Notes under the pieces: generated by a model | The model's input: the letters and a program-made list of their open reading frames with translations, nothing else | Databases searched by the model: none | Told to the model about the DNA's origin: nothing | Source of the DNA: Ulota crispa | Taxonomy: Eukaryota > Streptophyta > Bryopsida > Orthotrichales > Orthotrichaceae | Length of the DNA: 64,000 nt | NCBI GenBank assembly: GCA_963920765.1 | Contig: OY987245.1 | Location: 21,592,727-21,656,726, forward strand | Reading direction: 5' to 3' | Made by a program: the position numbers and the translations under genes | Shown here: piece by piece, positions 1-12,106 of the stretch | Layout: each line of letters opens with the position of its first letter | Numbering within the stretch: the first letter of the stretch is position 1

Positions 1-168
1 GAAGTTCTTTGAAATGTAGCAAGGCACCGGACAATTCATGCTTGCTTGGTACTGTACAAGAAAATCTGCAAACCACTAGAGATGCTGAAGATAATTTTGT
101 TTTTTACAAAACACCAAATAATTTCAAACCAAAAGGCAGTTGAAAGGGGTTCAAAGGGCATGACTTAC

Positions 169-1622
169 CGATAGCCTCAACAAGGCGGAGGATCACCTTT
201 CCAGTGTGCCTTCCATTCAAGCACATTTTGAAGTAGGCAATGAAGGATTCACATATAAATCCAGTTCCCTGCATAAATAAAACATCTCAGATTTCAACTA
301 CGGTAGAGGATACTGCAACAGTCAGGAAGCTCACAACCACACAATTGCATGGTATTCAATAAGGGGGCAGTTCACACTACGTTCCACGTCCCACGTCCCA
401 GTGAAATCTCAAAATCCAATTGGTTGAGAACCAAAAGTTGGGACTTGACAATTCATACTAAGTCCCAAGTCCCACATCCCAGTTTGTTGTATTTTGTTTA
501 CATGGTCGCACTTTTTGGAAATTTTGACGCCAGGAAGGTGGGACTTCACTCAAATTTTGCGTTAGCCATTTTGCTAGACCCAACTTTCAGACCCAACTTT
601 CAACCCAAGTCCCACCAATTTATGGCAAAGCATATTCATGGCTTTATTTAGTACTCCTTTTTGCCCTCGACAACCCAACAAAACTCGGATCTCGCTTTGA
701 GGTGGGACTTGGGATGTAGTGTGGATAGTGTCCCACCATGGCAATCTTCATAAGAATTTTGTACATTGTGATGGAATTCTGATCTCTGTCAGATTTTGCA
801 CTAGTACCCAAACTGGTCTCCCCCCAAAATCAAGTTCCTCCATATTGCATAACGATTATAGAGTAGTTCAAGTTTCCAAGCAATGTGAGAAATGTGTGAT
901 GAATTACAATAAAGAAGACTAACCTTAGGGTTTCATGCCTGAAGAGACCTAGGGTTTGAAAGCTTAAGATGACACAAGTAGCAACCTCTACCTTCAATCT
1001 GATCAGTAAATGCAGCTTTGAGAGCGTGCTGTTGTGATTTGTTCGTTAAAATAAATTCCCGTTACAGCAAATGCAAATGGCAAGAATGGCGGAGAGAGAG
1101 AAGAGCTCGGTTGAGAGTTTGACCTTGAGGAAGCAAAGGAGGGAGCCTACAAGCGAGCCAGCAATGGCCATGAGAGTAAGAAACCGGAAGTCGAAGATGG
1201 CCTGCATGCACAAACGAATCCATTTCCATCAGCAAGCGACGCTCTAATGAACCCCAGACGTGCAACAACTCAGCGATCTTCTCAACCAAACCGTCGAGCC
1301 ATACCCTCTCAATCCTGCTCTCGGTACGCGGAATCCACGCCGCCACCGCCACACCCGATGCAGAGTTCGCCGTGGCGATATTCTTCTTGTTAGAAGCAAC
1401 GGAATTCGTCATCCCCGGAGACGGAGAATTACTCGCAGGCCCGAAGCCACTCTCTTCGAACCCTCCATTGTCTAAAGGAACCGCGCAGCAGCGGATCACG
1501 CGGGGATTACGCACCAAATTCAACACCGCCGGCTGCGACGAAACGATACTGCGGTGCTGCAGCGGCGAGGAGAAGTGTCTCGGGTAAGATAGACCGTAGC
1601 TGTGTGCGAGAAGAAGCGTCAT
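169..1622 (-). CDS. UPF0114 family plastid membrane protein (5' part; continues past left edge)
   Basis: Three exons read on the minus strand: 1622-1305, 1201-1124 and 268-169. Each has GT-AG borders and they join in phase. Exon 1 (106 codons) looks like a plastid transit peptide: Ser/Arg-rich, few acidic residues, no conserved domain, starting MTLLLAHSYG. Exons 2 and 3 carry the diagnostic UPF0114 core: AIFDFRFLTLMAIAGS, then GSLVGSLLCFLK, then ESFIAYFKMCLNGRHTGK and LRLVEAI. Exon 3 stops one base into the next codon (expected Asp of EAID), so the last membrane segment lies beyond base 1. The family (bacterial YqhA; plant plastid paralogues) consists of small membrane proteins of unknown function. 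An upstream in-frame ATG at 1709 exists; I prefer 1622 because the stretch between is Gly/Arg-rich and unconserved. Family assignment is from remembered motifs. Confidence 0.85.
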
Positions 1623-1709
1623 TTCTATTGAAACCCTAGTCTTACACCATTTCTCTCTCTCTCTACCGATTCCTGTTCCCCCAAACCCTTTCGCAAACCT
1701 CTGCAACAA

Positions 1710-3852
1710 TCGAACACTGCAAACTGAGAACTTTGACCTTCACAATTCGATCGATTGCATGCAAATTCCTTTGGATTCTTCAAACCCTAGGCAACAAGCT
1801 ACCACTGCTCTTGAACACTCGCCATCGCCACTTCAAAGTGCTCTCTTACGAAACCGATTCTCTGATTCTCACAGGATCTTTAAGGTGCGATACATTCACC
1901 GATTGCCGCAATGTAGACCGCACCAGTGAAGAATAAAAGCACCAATAATTATGAACGATTCTAGAGCCTCGGTTTAGAAATCTGACTCAGGAATGGAAAA
2001 AACGGAGCGAGGAGTTTCACGTCCACTCAGCAATTATCCTTTGATTTGATTTATCCACAGATTTTTCTAATGAAGAGTCTCGATACGTGTACGGTGAATG
2101 TATGGAAAAGGATTTGTCGGTAATCAACACTACGGACACGAAGATGCCGATTGCGACTTGTGAGTTGTGAGAAGGGGCAGCTCCGATCATTTTCCGCGGA
2201 TCGTCCGTTCTCTTTTTTGTCGGCAACAAAAGCAGTGGTTTCAAATTTGGCGTGGAAGTGGAAGGAGGTGATTGATTGATAAGTTACCTGCTCTCATTGT
2301 CCACAAGTTATGCCACCTTGGAAGGGGGTTGATGGCATGGGCGACACTTTTCTACCAAATTTCAAGCTTGGAAGTACAAAGGCCTATTTCCTATGCTTGT
2401 CTTACAAATGAAAAATGCAAAATTGATGAACAATTTCATGTTGATTTTTAGTTTTACAATTTTGACTTGGTATGGAAGCTCACTGTCAACCCCGTACACG
2501 GGAACCAAACTTTGTAAATATCTATAAGAAAGTAAATTATTGTTGGTTTTGGAATGCTTTGATCATATAATGTGAGTCATTTTGACAAGATTCTTTAAAC
2601 AACATAGGCATTCTTTGAATTGTTTTTTGAACAACATGATTTGGATAACATAAATATTTTATGAACTCAAGATGCTCCTATAAATTGTTCCTTATGTTTG
2701 ATTTTATGCAAGTTCAACACAAAGAATATGTGTTTGTTTTCTCAAAGTTCATAAATGTTATTGTTGCAATCTTAGCCACTTTTTAAAGCTTAGAAGCTTC
2801 AAAGTTAGCACAAAGTCAACAAATGATTACTAGGGAACTGCATCTAAAAACCAATGAGAGTGAAATGCCTTTTTGGGCAATGTGGGGTCACATCCCTAGA
2901 ACAGCCAAAGGCGGTTTAACAATGAACATTTGTGAAAGGTGGTGGTGGGGTATAGTGGTAAATATCACCCTCTAAAGACCAATAAGAGAATTCAATCTAA
3001 GGTTGTTTACAATCTAACAAACATTGTGCAACATTGACATTATTATAAATTTCCTCCGTAAAGACGTTTGTGACAACGATGGACAATCACAAAAGGGCAA
3101 AGATGTGAGCTAGGACCTTTTGTATAGTAGGTATCTCTTGTAACAATAACTTCATTATGAAGTTTTATTGTATGTTGAATCATTATTCCCAAAGTTATGC
3201 CTAAAAAGCATTTCGGCACTGAAATTGTGTGTTGAAAATAATAAAAGCTCTTTTTTTGCAATTTTCTTGTGAAACATGCCATTTCTACAAACTAGAGTTA
3301 GTTGTAATCTAGTTTGAGCATGGTGTGTAGTGTAAAATAAATAGATCTACATCCAATACAACTTGTTTGCAAAACAAAGCCATCTAAATTCTTATATCAG
3401 TTGCACACCTTTTCAGACACAAGTTTTAGATCAATTTCAAGTATACTTGCAATAGTTTTTCAAATTTTCAATATTTGATCATACAATGTCCACATACAAT
3501 TCATATTGTGAATATATAAAATTCTCTTCATATTGTCAATGCATTTCAACACAACAGAGATATTTCATTAAAAAAAACCACATTCAAATGGTTAAGTGAT
3601 TCATTGTAGGAGTAGTTGAAATGATAATTCTTCTAGAGTCAATTAGAATGTCACTATCTTGTCTAATCTAGACACCTACATATTATACACAAGCATCACT
3701 TTTCTATATGCATTAGGAAAAAGAGACACATTATCATTGTCATATGAAATTCTTGCCAACTTTTTGGGAGAAAGTTTAGATTTTTTTTTCAAAATCAAGC
3801 ATAGTTGGTATTCACAAGTATGCACCTTGTATTCCTATATATACCTTATAAC
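1710..3852. other. Intergenic, no gene recognised
   Basis: Upstream flank of the UPF0114 gene (1710 to about 2280), then AT-rich sequence. Only short open frames without recognisable motifs occur. No tRNA, rRNA or clear transposon ends were seen. Confidence 0.5.
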
Positions 3853-4177
3853 TACACCAAATAATGCATTTAGGTTGCCTTAACAATTAGGTTGTCTTAC
3901 CTTCGCAAAGTAACCTCAAGACTCACCCTTCACCACTTGGAGAGTTGGAGGGACATGCAACTCTCTTTATGCTACAATAATTCCTAGTTATATGTAAAAT
4001 TCTAGCATTTTTGCTCTTGGGCTTTGAAGCTTGTTGCTAAGCCTAACGTTTGCTAGCTTCCTCCATTAATTATCATAATAATTATTGACAAAAGTTAATG
4101 TGATCATGATACATATTTAAATAATGTGAAATGTCAAGAAACTAGTATGGGACAACCTAAATGCACTATTTGGTGTA
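3853..4177. mobile_element. MITE with TACACCAAATA inverted ends
   Basis: The left end TACACCAAATAATGCATT continues as TAGGTTG. It recurs inverted at the right end (CAACCTAAATGCACTATTTGGTGTA), giving terminal repeats of about 25 bp with one mismatch. No coding capacity. The same ends bound a larger relative at about 32390-33573, so this is a family. No convincing target duplication was seen. Confidence 0.6.
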
Positions 4178-4521
4178 CATTGTAATTTACCATAACTATT
4201 TTTTTGAAAAACCTAGCCAATTCTTATTTCAATCGTTTCAAATTTCAACCGATTTTTTTGTAGTTTCAAGCAGTACACCATATACTAAATAACAATTGTC
4301 CCCAAACTAGTTCTTAGAACAATACTTTAAATAAACAAGCACTACCCGTAGTATTAATGTCGTATAAACTTCATCTTAATTTGATGAATTTATTTGCTTA
4401 TTCAAAAGACAAAGGTAGAATTTCGAGACTTTTTTTGAAATTTGACTATCTTCACAAAGAAGGATTTTTTTTATCATGTGAAAGATACCAAATTTGCATC
4501 TAGTGTAACTTAGAATGAACT

Positions 4522-5136
4522 ATGAAGTTGACAAGGGGCCTCTTTTCTGCGATGGAGATCGAGTGCAATCCACAGCGCAGCGCGGCCGCCGCGGCCGCGA
4601 CGCGACGCAGCCAAATTGCGCACCAGAGTGGGATGTCTGGGCGCCAGCACCAGCAGTTTCGTGCGTTATCCGTCGCCAAGCAAGCGCCGCGATTTCGAAA
4701 AAATATGACGAAAGCAACGACAACGATGCGGACGATGCGCCATCGTCAATCACTTTGTGTGCAGCTCAATAACGCGACCTCTAGGCGCCATGACTACGCT
4801 TGCATCCGTGATTCTGCCACCCAGCTCACGAGCATTTCGTCCCATCACCAGACACGATCCGCCTTCGTCCTTCGAGGGGGCGAGTCTTCTCATTGCCTTC
4901 AAGCGAGCGCCATCCCAAGCACGGACGATTTGAAATCCAGCTTGGAGGTGCAAGGCTCATTTGGATCGAATTCCAGCGGGCGTAACTGCGGAAGAATTTT
5001 GAACCCCAGAGTGGTGAGGAGCCCAGCGACATTCCACTCCACAGTGTCCGAGGGCCAGACTTTGCCGGAGTCGCCTCCATCTCCAGCCATCTCTGGGAAT
5101 GGCGCAACCGCTAGAACGTCCACTACGAGGCCGTAG
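4522..5136 (+). CDS. Possible first exon (transit-peptide-like) of the adjacent alpha/beta hydrolase
   Basis: GC-rich 204-codon open frame just upstream of the hydrolase exons, in a locally AT-rich setting. The translation is rich in Ser, Arg, Ala and Gln (alanine run near residue 20), as expected of a plastid targeting region, and carries no conserved domain. It ends in a TAG immediately followed by GTGTGC. An earlier donor-like GTGAGG near 5014 would avoid the stop. The splice into the first conserved exon cannot be fixed by eye. Antisense frames in the same stretch are also open, so this may simply be GC-driven. Confidence 0.3.
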   Translation: MKLTRGLFSAMEIECNPQRSAAAAAATRRSQIAHQSGMSGRQHQQFRALSVAKQAPRFRKNMTKATTTMRTMRHRQSLCVQLNNATSRRHDYACIRDSATQLTSISSHHQTRSAFVLRGGESSHCLQASAIPSTDDLKSSLEVQGSFGSNSSGRNCGRILNPRVVRSPATFHSTVSEGQTLPESPPSPAISGNGATARTSTTRP

Positions 5137-5841
5137 GTGTGCCTTCTAGTTTGTCTCCATGACACTCCTCTCTGGAGATTCCTTCAAAACACCATCCTCG
5201 TTAGAATTACACATGCTTTGCGCCCACCAGTTTTGTAAAAACTGCTATGACAAAAACCCACAACATTCAAAGAAAACATTACCGGTACCATAATCCAGTG
5301 TGGGTACAATTCACAGAACAACTTTCAAAAACTGTATGATAAGGGTAACTTTCAAAAACTGTATGACAAGGGCATTTGATGTGGACGTTGCCTTTTCTTA
5401 TGGAAATCTCCATGGTGCTGAGGCTGTGCATGAATGGAAAACACTGAGGCTCCAGCGTTGCTCCTGCTGCCGGGGTTTGGGATGGGGTCGTTTCACTTCG
5501 CCCAGCAATTGCGAGACCTGGGACTTGACTACCGCGTGTGGGCCGTCGATTTCTTAGGGCAAGGAAAGTCGTGGCCGTCGCATGACCCTGCACCCCAGGA
5601 ACTGGTTTTAGAGCTTCAAGCAAATGCCAAGCCTCGTGACTGGGGGTTTGGCAACACTCTGGAGCCTTGGGCGCATGACCTCGTGTACTCGGTGGATACA
5701 TGGTGCCATCAAGTGCATGCTTTCATTGACAAGGTGTGCAAATTCTCTGGGGTCCATTTCTATGTGAATTTATTGGTACAAAATCAATTCGAGATTTTGT
5801 CATCGGTTTCTCAACCAAATGTTTTGAGTGATGTCTTGAAA

Positions 5842-6094
5842 CACAATATACATTAACAGGGGAAAAACATGTGTACCATTTTGTATTTCACCTAAATCCA
5901 AAATAGCCACCTTAAACCAGATTCGAAGGTATCAAATTTAGTCTGAGCCACTAAGATTTTTTTCCTCTCAAATTCCTCCTCTTAGGTGAGGCCACATGTA
6001 CCCAAAAAAATGCTGGAACTCGGATTCAGGTGATCACACTAATCCTTCAAAAGTCCCACTTTGTAAGCTTTTTCCCCTTTTAATGATTATTGTG
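5842..6094. mobile_element. MITE, ATTAAATTGGGAAAA family, copy 1 (in hydrolase intron)
   Basis: Ends CACAATATACATTAACAGGG and, inverted, CCCCTTTTAATGATTATTGTG form imperfect terminal repeats of about 25 bp. The interior matches the copy at 31031-31284 over most of its length (shared GTACCATTTTGTA, GGTATCAAATT, GAGCCACTAAGAT and AAATTCCTCCTCT words). No coding capacity. Confidence 0.65.
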
Positions 6095-6837
6095 TTCTTA
6101 ATGAAATGTCATTGAAAATTTGATTCTAATGAGCGCTCAAACGCCTCTTAATCAAGGTACTAAGGTTCCAACAATTATATGCAGCACTTATGTCAACAAA
6201 CAACACATTGAGCCAATACATATTTTGTTTTTTTTTTTTTTTTCCTTGTTTCTGTCATGGTTGTCTTCCCCGACACGGCAACAACTTGACAAACTCAACA
6301 TCACATACAGACAAGAGACCCTCCATCCATCTAATAAAATCAATTTTAAGGTTGACTTTTAAATAAAACACTTTCTATTTCTGATTTTGACATATTAAGT
6401 TATTAACATTTCATTTTATTGAAATATCTCAATTCAATATACACTTATTAGATTCTACATTTTGGGCCATATTTAAAGTAGATTTTCAAATTATCTTAAT
6501 TGTTAAATAGGGCCTTATTAGACAAGAATGTCACTCATACTCAACACTTGTCATGCACAACATCAGACATTAAACAGACAACACAATGACCAGACCCCAA
6601 AATCTATCTGACAAGACAACTCCGGTTTTTGTGTCACATTTTGTGAGTGTTGGAAAGCTTGAAACAGCACAATTCCAACAAGCCATTTAGTTTTTCATGG
6701 TTTCTAATTTTGAGATAGATGCAACTGCTTGAACTTCAGTTTCTTGGATTTCTAGTCCCTCGGTTTAATCCACAAACCTTAAGCCCTAACCCTAAGTTCT
6801 AAATAATGTAATCCTAATTAGCCATTTTTTGTATTAT

Positions 6838-7106
6838 CACTACAAGAAAAAGGACTCTTTTTGATTAAGGATTTTGACTACCAAGACGGTACAATGATTA
6901 AGAGTATTTGATTGATCTAGTATGAGTCAAATAATTTAATTTATGACTACCTGTAGTCATAAATTAAATTATTTATGATTACATTCATGACTAGTTACAT
7001 TATTTATGACTACATGTGGTCATCCAACTAGTCATCTAGTTTAAGTTGTGTTAGTCTTTTTTGTAGTCAAAATCCTTAGTTAAAAATAGCCCTTTTTCTT
7101 GTAGTG
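6838..7106. mobile_element. CACTA-like MITE with TAT target duplication (in hydrolase intron)
   Basis: Starts CACTACAAGAAAAAGG and ends in the inverse, CCTTTTTCTTGTAGTG. It is flanked on both sides by TAT, the three-base target duplication usual for CACTA (En/Spm) elements. The interior contains palindromic GACTAC/GTAGTC and AATTTAATTTATGACTAC blocks. It closely resembles the element at 22592-22880. No transposase is encoded, so mobilisation would be in trans. Confidence 0.8.
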
Positions 7107-7449
7107 TATGCTCTTCAGTATTGGTTCACTTTTTAAGAATCCAAGTACCCGGAGTTCCAGCGTAAGCCTTACACCCTAGCTCCCTATACCCCAGACTCTA
7201 AATTTGGGATTTCTTTGGAACCCTAAGTTTGAGATTTCTTTGGTTTTTTTTGGCAGGTGATTGGAGGACCGGTGTTCATTGTAGGGAACTCACTTGGTGG
7301 TTACGTGGGTGCCTACGTAGCATCAACAAATCCGGAGCTCGTGAAGGGAATAGCACTGCTCAACGCAACGCCATTTTGGGCTTTCATGCCAAAAGCAAGG
7401 CGGTCTCCTCTGCTTTCCTTCCATGGGGAGGCCTTCTGTCAATTCCCAT

Positions 7450-7625
7450 CACTAGTAGAAAATTGCGTTGGAATCCACTAAATTATGTCATGTAGTTTAT
7501 GTTGGGTTTCATGTTTCCAACGCAAAATTTTAAGTTGTTCAATAAAATTTTGCGTTGGAAACATGGAACCTAACATAAACTACATGAAATAATTTAGTGA
7601 ATTCCAATGCAGTTTTCTACTAGTG
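7450..7625. mobile_element. CACTAG-ended MITE inserted in hydrolase coding exon
   Basis: A near-perfect palindrome: CACTAGTAGAAAA at the left, TTTTCTACTAGTG at the right, arms of about 82 bp with few mismatches, and a loop near 7531-7545. CAT lies on both sides (7447-7449 and 7626-7628), a three-base target duplication. Deleting the element and one CAT joins CTGTCAATTCCCAT to CCTTGCTAAAACC. That continues the hydrolase frame and reaches the donor TTTG|GTGAGA in the right phase for the next exon. Confidence 0.9.
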
Positions 7626-8295
7626 CATCCTTGCTAAAACCATCATAAGACTTTGGTGAGAGTCCCACACTCGCTTCTTTCAATTCCTTCAGCTCATTTT
7701 TCAACTTTTCTACATGCTTTTTGAGAATTCGCCTGAGCATTTCATCACATAAAAAACCTACCAAACCCTTCTCAAGCACCCCTGAATTGCCATAAAATTA
7801 GAAATCCCTTGCTTTGAGAAGCTGAACTCAAATCGAACCATTACCTTCACATGCGAGAGTATCTCACAACATTTCTTTCGCATGCTTTGCTGCTCTTAAA
7901 CATTACCTATTTTATTGGTAATTTGCATGATTTGCTGCGTTTTCACATTACCTTTTTTTTGAGTAATTACTTTTAGCTAGTGTTGTTTTCAAAGACACCA
8001 TGCCTACTACTACTCAAGAATGTTGTAAAATCTCAATAGATTTTCTCTTAATTCAATGGATTTGTGTTTAACCTGATCCCTTTGCTTGGAGGATTGTTTC
8101 AGGTGGAATCTTCTTCGAAATCCTGTAACAGTAAAAAAAATGATAGCACTGATGTATGCTGACCGCTCAATGATAAACGACACACTAATTCAGCAAATGT
8201 TGGAAGCGACTGACCATCCTGCGGCATTTGCTGCCTTTGCTTCCATTATTTTTGCTCCTCAGCCACACTTAAGACTTTGGCCAGAACTTAACCAG

Positions 8296-10057
8296 GTTTG
8301 CTACATCCTAAACCGTAACTCGTCTAAACTTTTAGCTGCACTTTTGTGCACAATTTGGTCATTTAGAACTGATTATTCTACCTCTTTTTTCTGCTTTTCT
8401 TATTAATTTGATCAAATTTGTTTGGTATAAAAAATCGAAGCGAATCGCTAAACCTCTCGGTAGAAACCTCGCGAGTAGAACCTCGTAATCAGTGACACAA
8501 TTTTCATGACAAACAAAGAACAACTAGGAGAAGAAAAGACCTAGTTTATCTATCAAGTTGGATGAAATGAGTACAATTGTTTTTCTTGTTGAAGGTTATA
8601 AACATCTGAAGAAAGTTGTATTTAATTCAAAAGAACTTCCGGAAAATCAAAGCTTTGAAACAAGGTGGAGGTGAGAATGAAGAATCACATGGTGTTTTTT
8701 TCAATTTTATATCTGGTAGGGTGGAGATCGTATGTGATGTTGATGGGGCCGTGATCCATAAAGCTTGCAAATATTTTCATATTTTTGAGTTTAGTTAGAT
8801 TTGGAAAATGTAGTTGAAGACAGAGTAGATAAAATTGCGGCTTTTTTTGTTGGGCTAAAAGGCAAGAAACCTCTCTTCAAAAGATTAAGATATGACAAAG
8901 TAGTCCAATGTGCTAACTCTATATAGTATTATTTGCGGTACTATCTAGTTGGGCATAAATTGGTATTGTGAATCTGAGGCTTGTTTATGTACCAATATGG
9001 TTTAAGCTCCTTCATGGAGTGAAAGAAAACTAATTAATTAATTGGCATAACGTTATTGATCAATGTAAGTGGAGTGTTTTTATTGACAAACAATACGTTA
9101 GGAGGGAAGCAAAATCAAGTGGCCTTCAAGTGATGAGGAAAATGTAAATCAACCTCGTGGAAGAAAATGTGACCTTCCATTTAGTTGAAGATCAAATGAA
9201 GGATATCCTAAGTTATTAGTTTTAAAACCTTGGTTTTGAGATTGTTGAGAATATGGTATATAAATGGGCAACTAAAGCGCTTATGGGTTAAAAGGATGTA
9301 CAATGATCAATACATTTGAATAGTACCTGGATAATGGTCAAAGGGAGGGCTTTAGGGCTAGCGTTGTACTAGTGCACAACCATAAGTGACTACTAAAGAT
9401 CTAGAGAAACTTGCTTTTACAATTCTATCTCTACTTTAAACTCACAACATTAGATGCACTTATGAGGTTATTTTTAAGTGGAAAAGAAATTGAAGTTATG
9501 GAGTGGTCTAGCATTCTTGATATTTGGAGTGGCATGAAATATCATAGAGCAATTGAGTTGAACATGGACTTAAAAATACATATACACCAATATAGTATAT
9601 AGGTTTCACTAGTGTATTTGCTATTGTTTGAAGTTTCAAACCTATGTTGTTGGTTTGTTGAATTTAGGTGAAGTTTTATTCTAGGTGTGATTTTCAATGT
9701 AGTTTTTCATTATGATAATTTAGTTTTTTACAACCTTGATTTGCTCATAGCATATCCAAGAAAATATTTGAAGAGTTATTATTTTGATTGCCTTGCAAAT
9801 GCAAAGGGCAATTAAATTTCAACATTTCACTTGAAGGTCGGATTCACTCTTCAAAGTCTAACACTTACTAGTTGGTCTCTATTTTGCAGTCTTTTTTTGC
9901 TTAAGATTAAGAGTATTTTGATGCCTCTATTTTGCTTAAGATTAAGAGTTTAAAATAGAAAAATATCTTGCGTCTAGCCTATTTACTAGAAGGAACTTTT
10001 TGACTGGCTTCATATTGACATGGTGATTGTTTGTTTGAAATGAGTAGCTTGAAAGAG
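8296..10057 (+). other. Long hydrolase intron, AT-rich, no gene recognised
   Basis: Lies between the donor CAG|GTTTGC and the acceptor GAAAGAG|GTG. It contains several open stretches (for example around 8616-8800 and 9411-9600) with no motif I recognise; they could be remnants of a transposase. A local duplication of TTTTGCTTAAGATTAAGAGT occurs around 9895-9950. Confidence 0.5.
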
Positions 10058-11007
10058 GTGAAAACACCCACGTGTATGATTTATGGGAAGGAGGATCCAT
10101 GGGTGGTGCAATTTTTGGGTCAAATGGCCAAGCAACAAAATCCGGATGCAATCTACTACGAGCTTATAAGCCCAGTTGGACATTGTCCTCACCACAAAAC
10201 ACCAGAGGTCCCATTCTCCTCCCCAATTGTGTTTTCATTTTTCATTTTTGTGTAGTGTGAGGAGTCTCATGCAAGGGCATTCTCACATTCAAACCATTGG
10301 GAATGAGGGCAGAGCCTAAGCAATTAGTGGCACAAACATGCGTAAGCAATGAGTGACGTAAACATGAGATTTCTTGTTCATGAGGCCCTTAGCTTGAAGA
10401 AAATATTGCAAAGTGTCTTTTTTTGTTGATAAGTGACGTTATGCCATGTGACGCTATTCCACAATTTCTGTTATTACGGTCACAAGTATAAGGATAACCA
10501 AAAATGCAAAGGATTTGGCCATGTTGTGGGATTTTCTTTAATAGAGTGGCATTTTTTTTCCTTTGGCATGGGGTCAGGTGGTGAACATTCTTTTGAGGAA
10601 GTGGGTGGAGAGCCTGCAATCACAAGGTGCGCTTCAACTAGTGCTCCTTGACGCTGATGTGGATCAAAAATGCCGGCATTGGTTTGTGGTAGTAAACGAA
10701 GGGAACAAAGGGAACGCGGGAAACACAAGGAAGAGAGTATCTATGGGGGTGAAGGGCACGCAAGGCTTCTAGGGCAATTTGGTAGACAGTCTTTGAGAAT
10801 TCTTCATGACACTGCATTTGCCTCAGTCCCCAATGGTAGAAACTCTAGAAGATCTTCAGCCATGACGAAAGCTGCTATGTGGGGATAAATGAGCGAGGAG
10901 ATCCAAATCTATATATGTAAAAGAAAAATCCGTCTTGTGATCTGATTGACTGAGAGAAAGTGTTGTGGTGGGACTTCCAGTGAGTACTGACCCATTAAAA
11001 TTCATTC

Positions 11008-11647
11008 TTAACCCCTAAATGCTTGAGGCCTTTTTTTGGCTTTTAGGAATTTGCTTCAAATTGAACAAAAAGGCAAAATTTTAATAAGTTGTATCAAGTT
11101 CTTTTGAATTGTAACCGTATAAATTCAAACTAGACATGTTAGAGGTCACACAAAAAAGGAAACACAATAATATCACTAATGGATTGAAAGATTATAATGT
11201 TTGATCATGAGGGTGTTAAAACTACAAAAATGACTTGAACCCTTTGAATCCTCTTTTCACATGATGGATCTAAGAAAATGACCATCCAAAAAATATAAGG
11301 TTAAAGGAAATAACATACATAGCCCCAATCACTGTATAGCTTTTCAAAACCTTTTCTACAACTTTTTCTAACAAATTTTTATGTAAATTTTTTTTCAAGA
11401 TCAAGTGTATTTGAGGCTCATTTCCAAGAGCTCTCAACACTAGAGAAAGTTGAGACCCTTGCACAAAAGCTTGAATAAAAAACTCATAATTGATCATTTT
11501 CAAAATTAGATTGTTGATCCTAAAATTAGACTTCACAAAGAATAAATCCAAAATGTAAACTACAAAAAATAGTAACTTAGTTAGGTTTATTGAACTTCAA
11601 AGTATTGCAAACTCCAAAATTTGGTGCCGCAAGCATTTAGGGGTTAA
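11008..11647. mobile_element. TTAA-flanked MITE A (CCCCTAAATGCTTG ends)
   Basis: TTAA at 11008-11011 is followed by CCCCTAAATGCTTG. The exact inverse, CAAGCATTTAGGGG, precedes TTAA at 11644-11647, giving 14-bp perfect terminal inverted repeats. The 640-bp unit is non-coding. Its interior is homologous, in inverse orientation, to the element at 24619-25271. The TTAA flank with CCCY termini resembles piggyBac elements; the superfamily assignment is inference. Confidence 0.75.
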
Positions 11648-12106
11648 CCACCACACAAGTCGTGAAGTTGCAAAGAGTGTCATGGTGCAATTTCCAATGA
11701 CTCGTTTGTCCTTTTAGTGAAGGACCAATAGGAGAGAGAGGGATACATGCATAAAGCGGTTGTCATATTTTTGGTCTTGATGTGTACAAATAAAGCCAAA
11801 TTTCAATTGTGGTAACATTCCACAAAACCAAATGACAATCACTCATTTTTAGTTTATGTTTGTAGAACTATGCATTGCACAAATATACTCCAGATATCTA
11901 ATGCTTTTTCTTAATTTCATATTAATAAATTTGTTGCAATCTTCCATGAACCTTGATTGGGCTTTGATGATCTTTGGGTTGCTTTACATTACTAGTTGGG
12001 GTTGTGCTCCAAAGTGTGACACTCATAATGTTAACTTCTCATTGATTGATTGTTTGAAAACAGCGTCAAAGCTGTTACACTATGAGTCAATGCCAAGTTT
12101 TTAAAA

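Larger units (their letters stand above)
5300..10772 (+). pseudogene. Alpha/beta hydrolase, At5g19850-like, disrupted by a MITE and frameshifts
   Basis: Conserved coding blocks read in order: about 5300-5733, 7257-7449 plus 7629-7655, 8103-8295, 10058-10207 and 10578-10772 (stop TAG). The first holds LLLLPGFGMGSFHF and YRVWAVDFLGQGKSWPS; the second the nucleophile elbow VGNSLGGY and LLNATPFWAFMP; the third YADRSM and TDHPAAFAAFASI; the fourth the acid/histidine blocks MIYGKEDPWV and GHCPH. Phases agree across every intron. Three defects are seen. A 176-bp MITE (7450-7625) splits the second block. A one-base shift near 7413-7418 separates RSPLL from FLPWGGLLSIP. Another, in an A-run near 5438-5441, separates AVHEWK from APALLLLPGFG. 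As it stands, translation of the second block ends inside the MITE, before the catalytic Asp and His. The family is predicted plastid serine hydrolases related to pheophytinase; the substrate of this branch is not known. The two shifts could be assembly errors; the MITE could not. Confidence 0.75.

Noticed and set aside
4520-5165. Several minus-strand open frames in the GC-rich block
   Set aside because: They overlap the possible hydrolase first exon and have no motifs; openness on many frames is expected from GC content.
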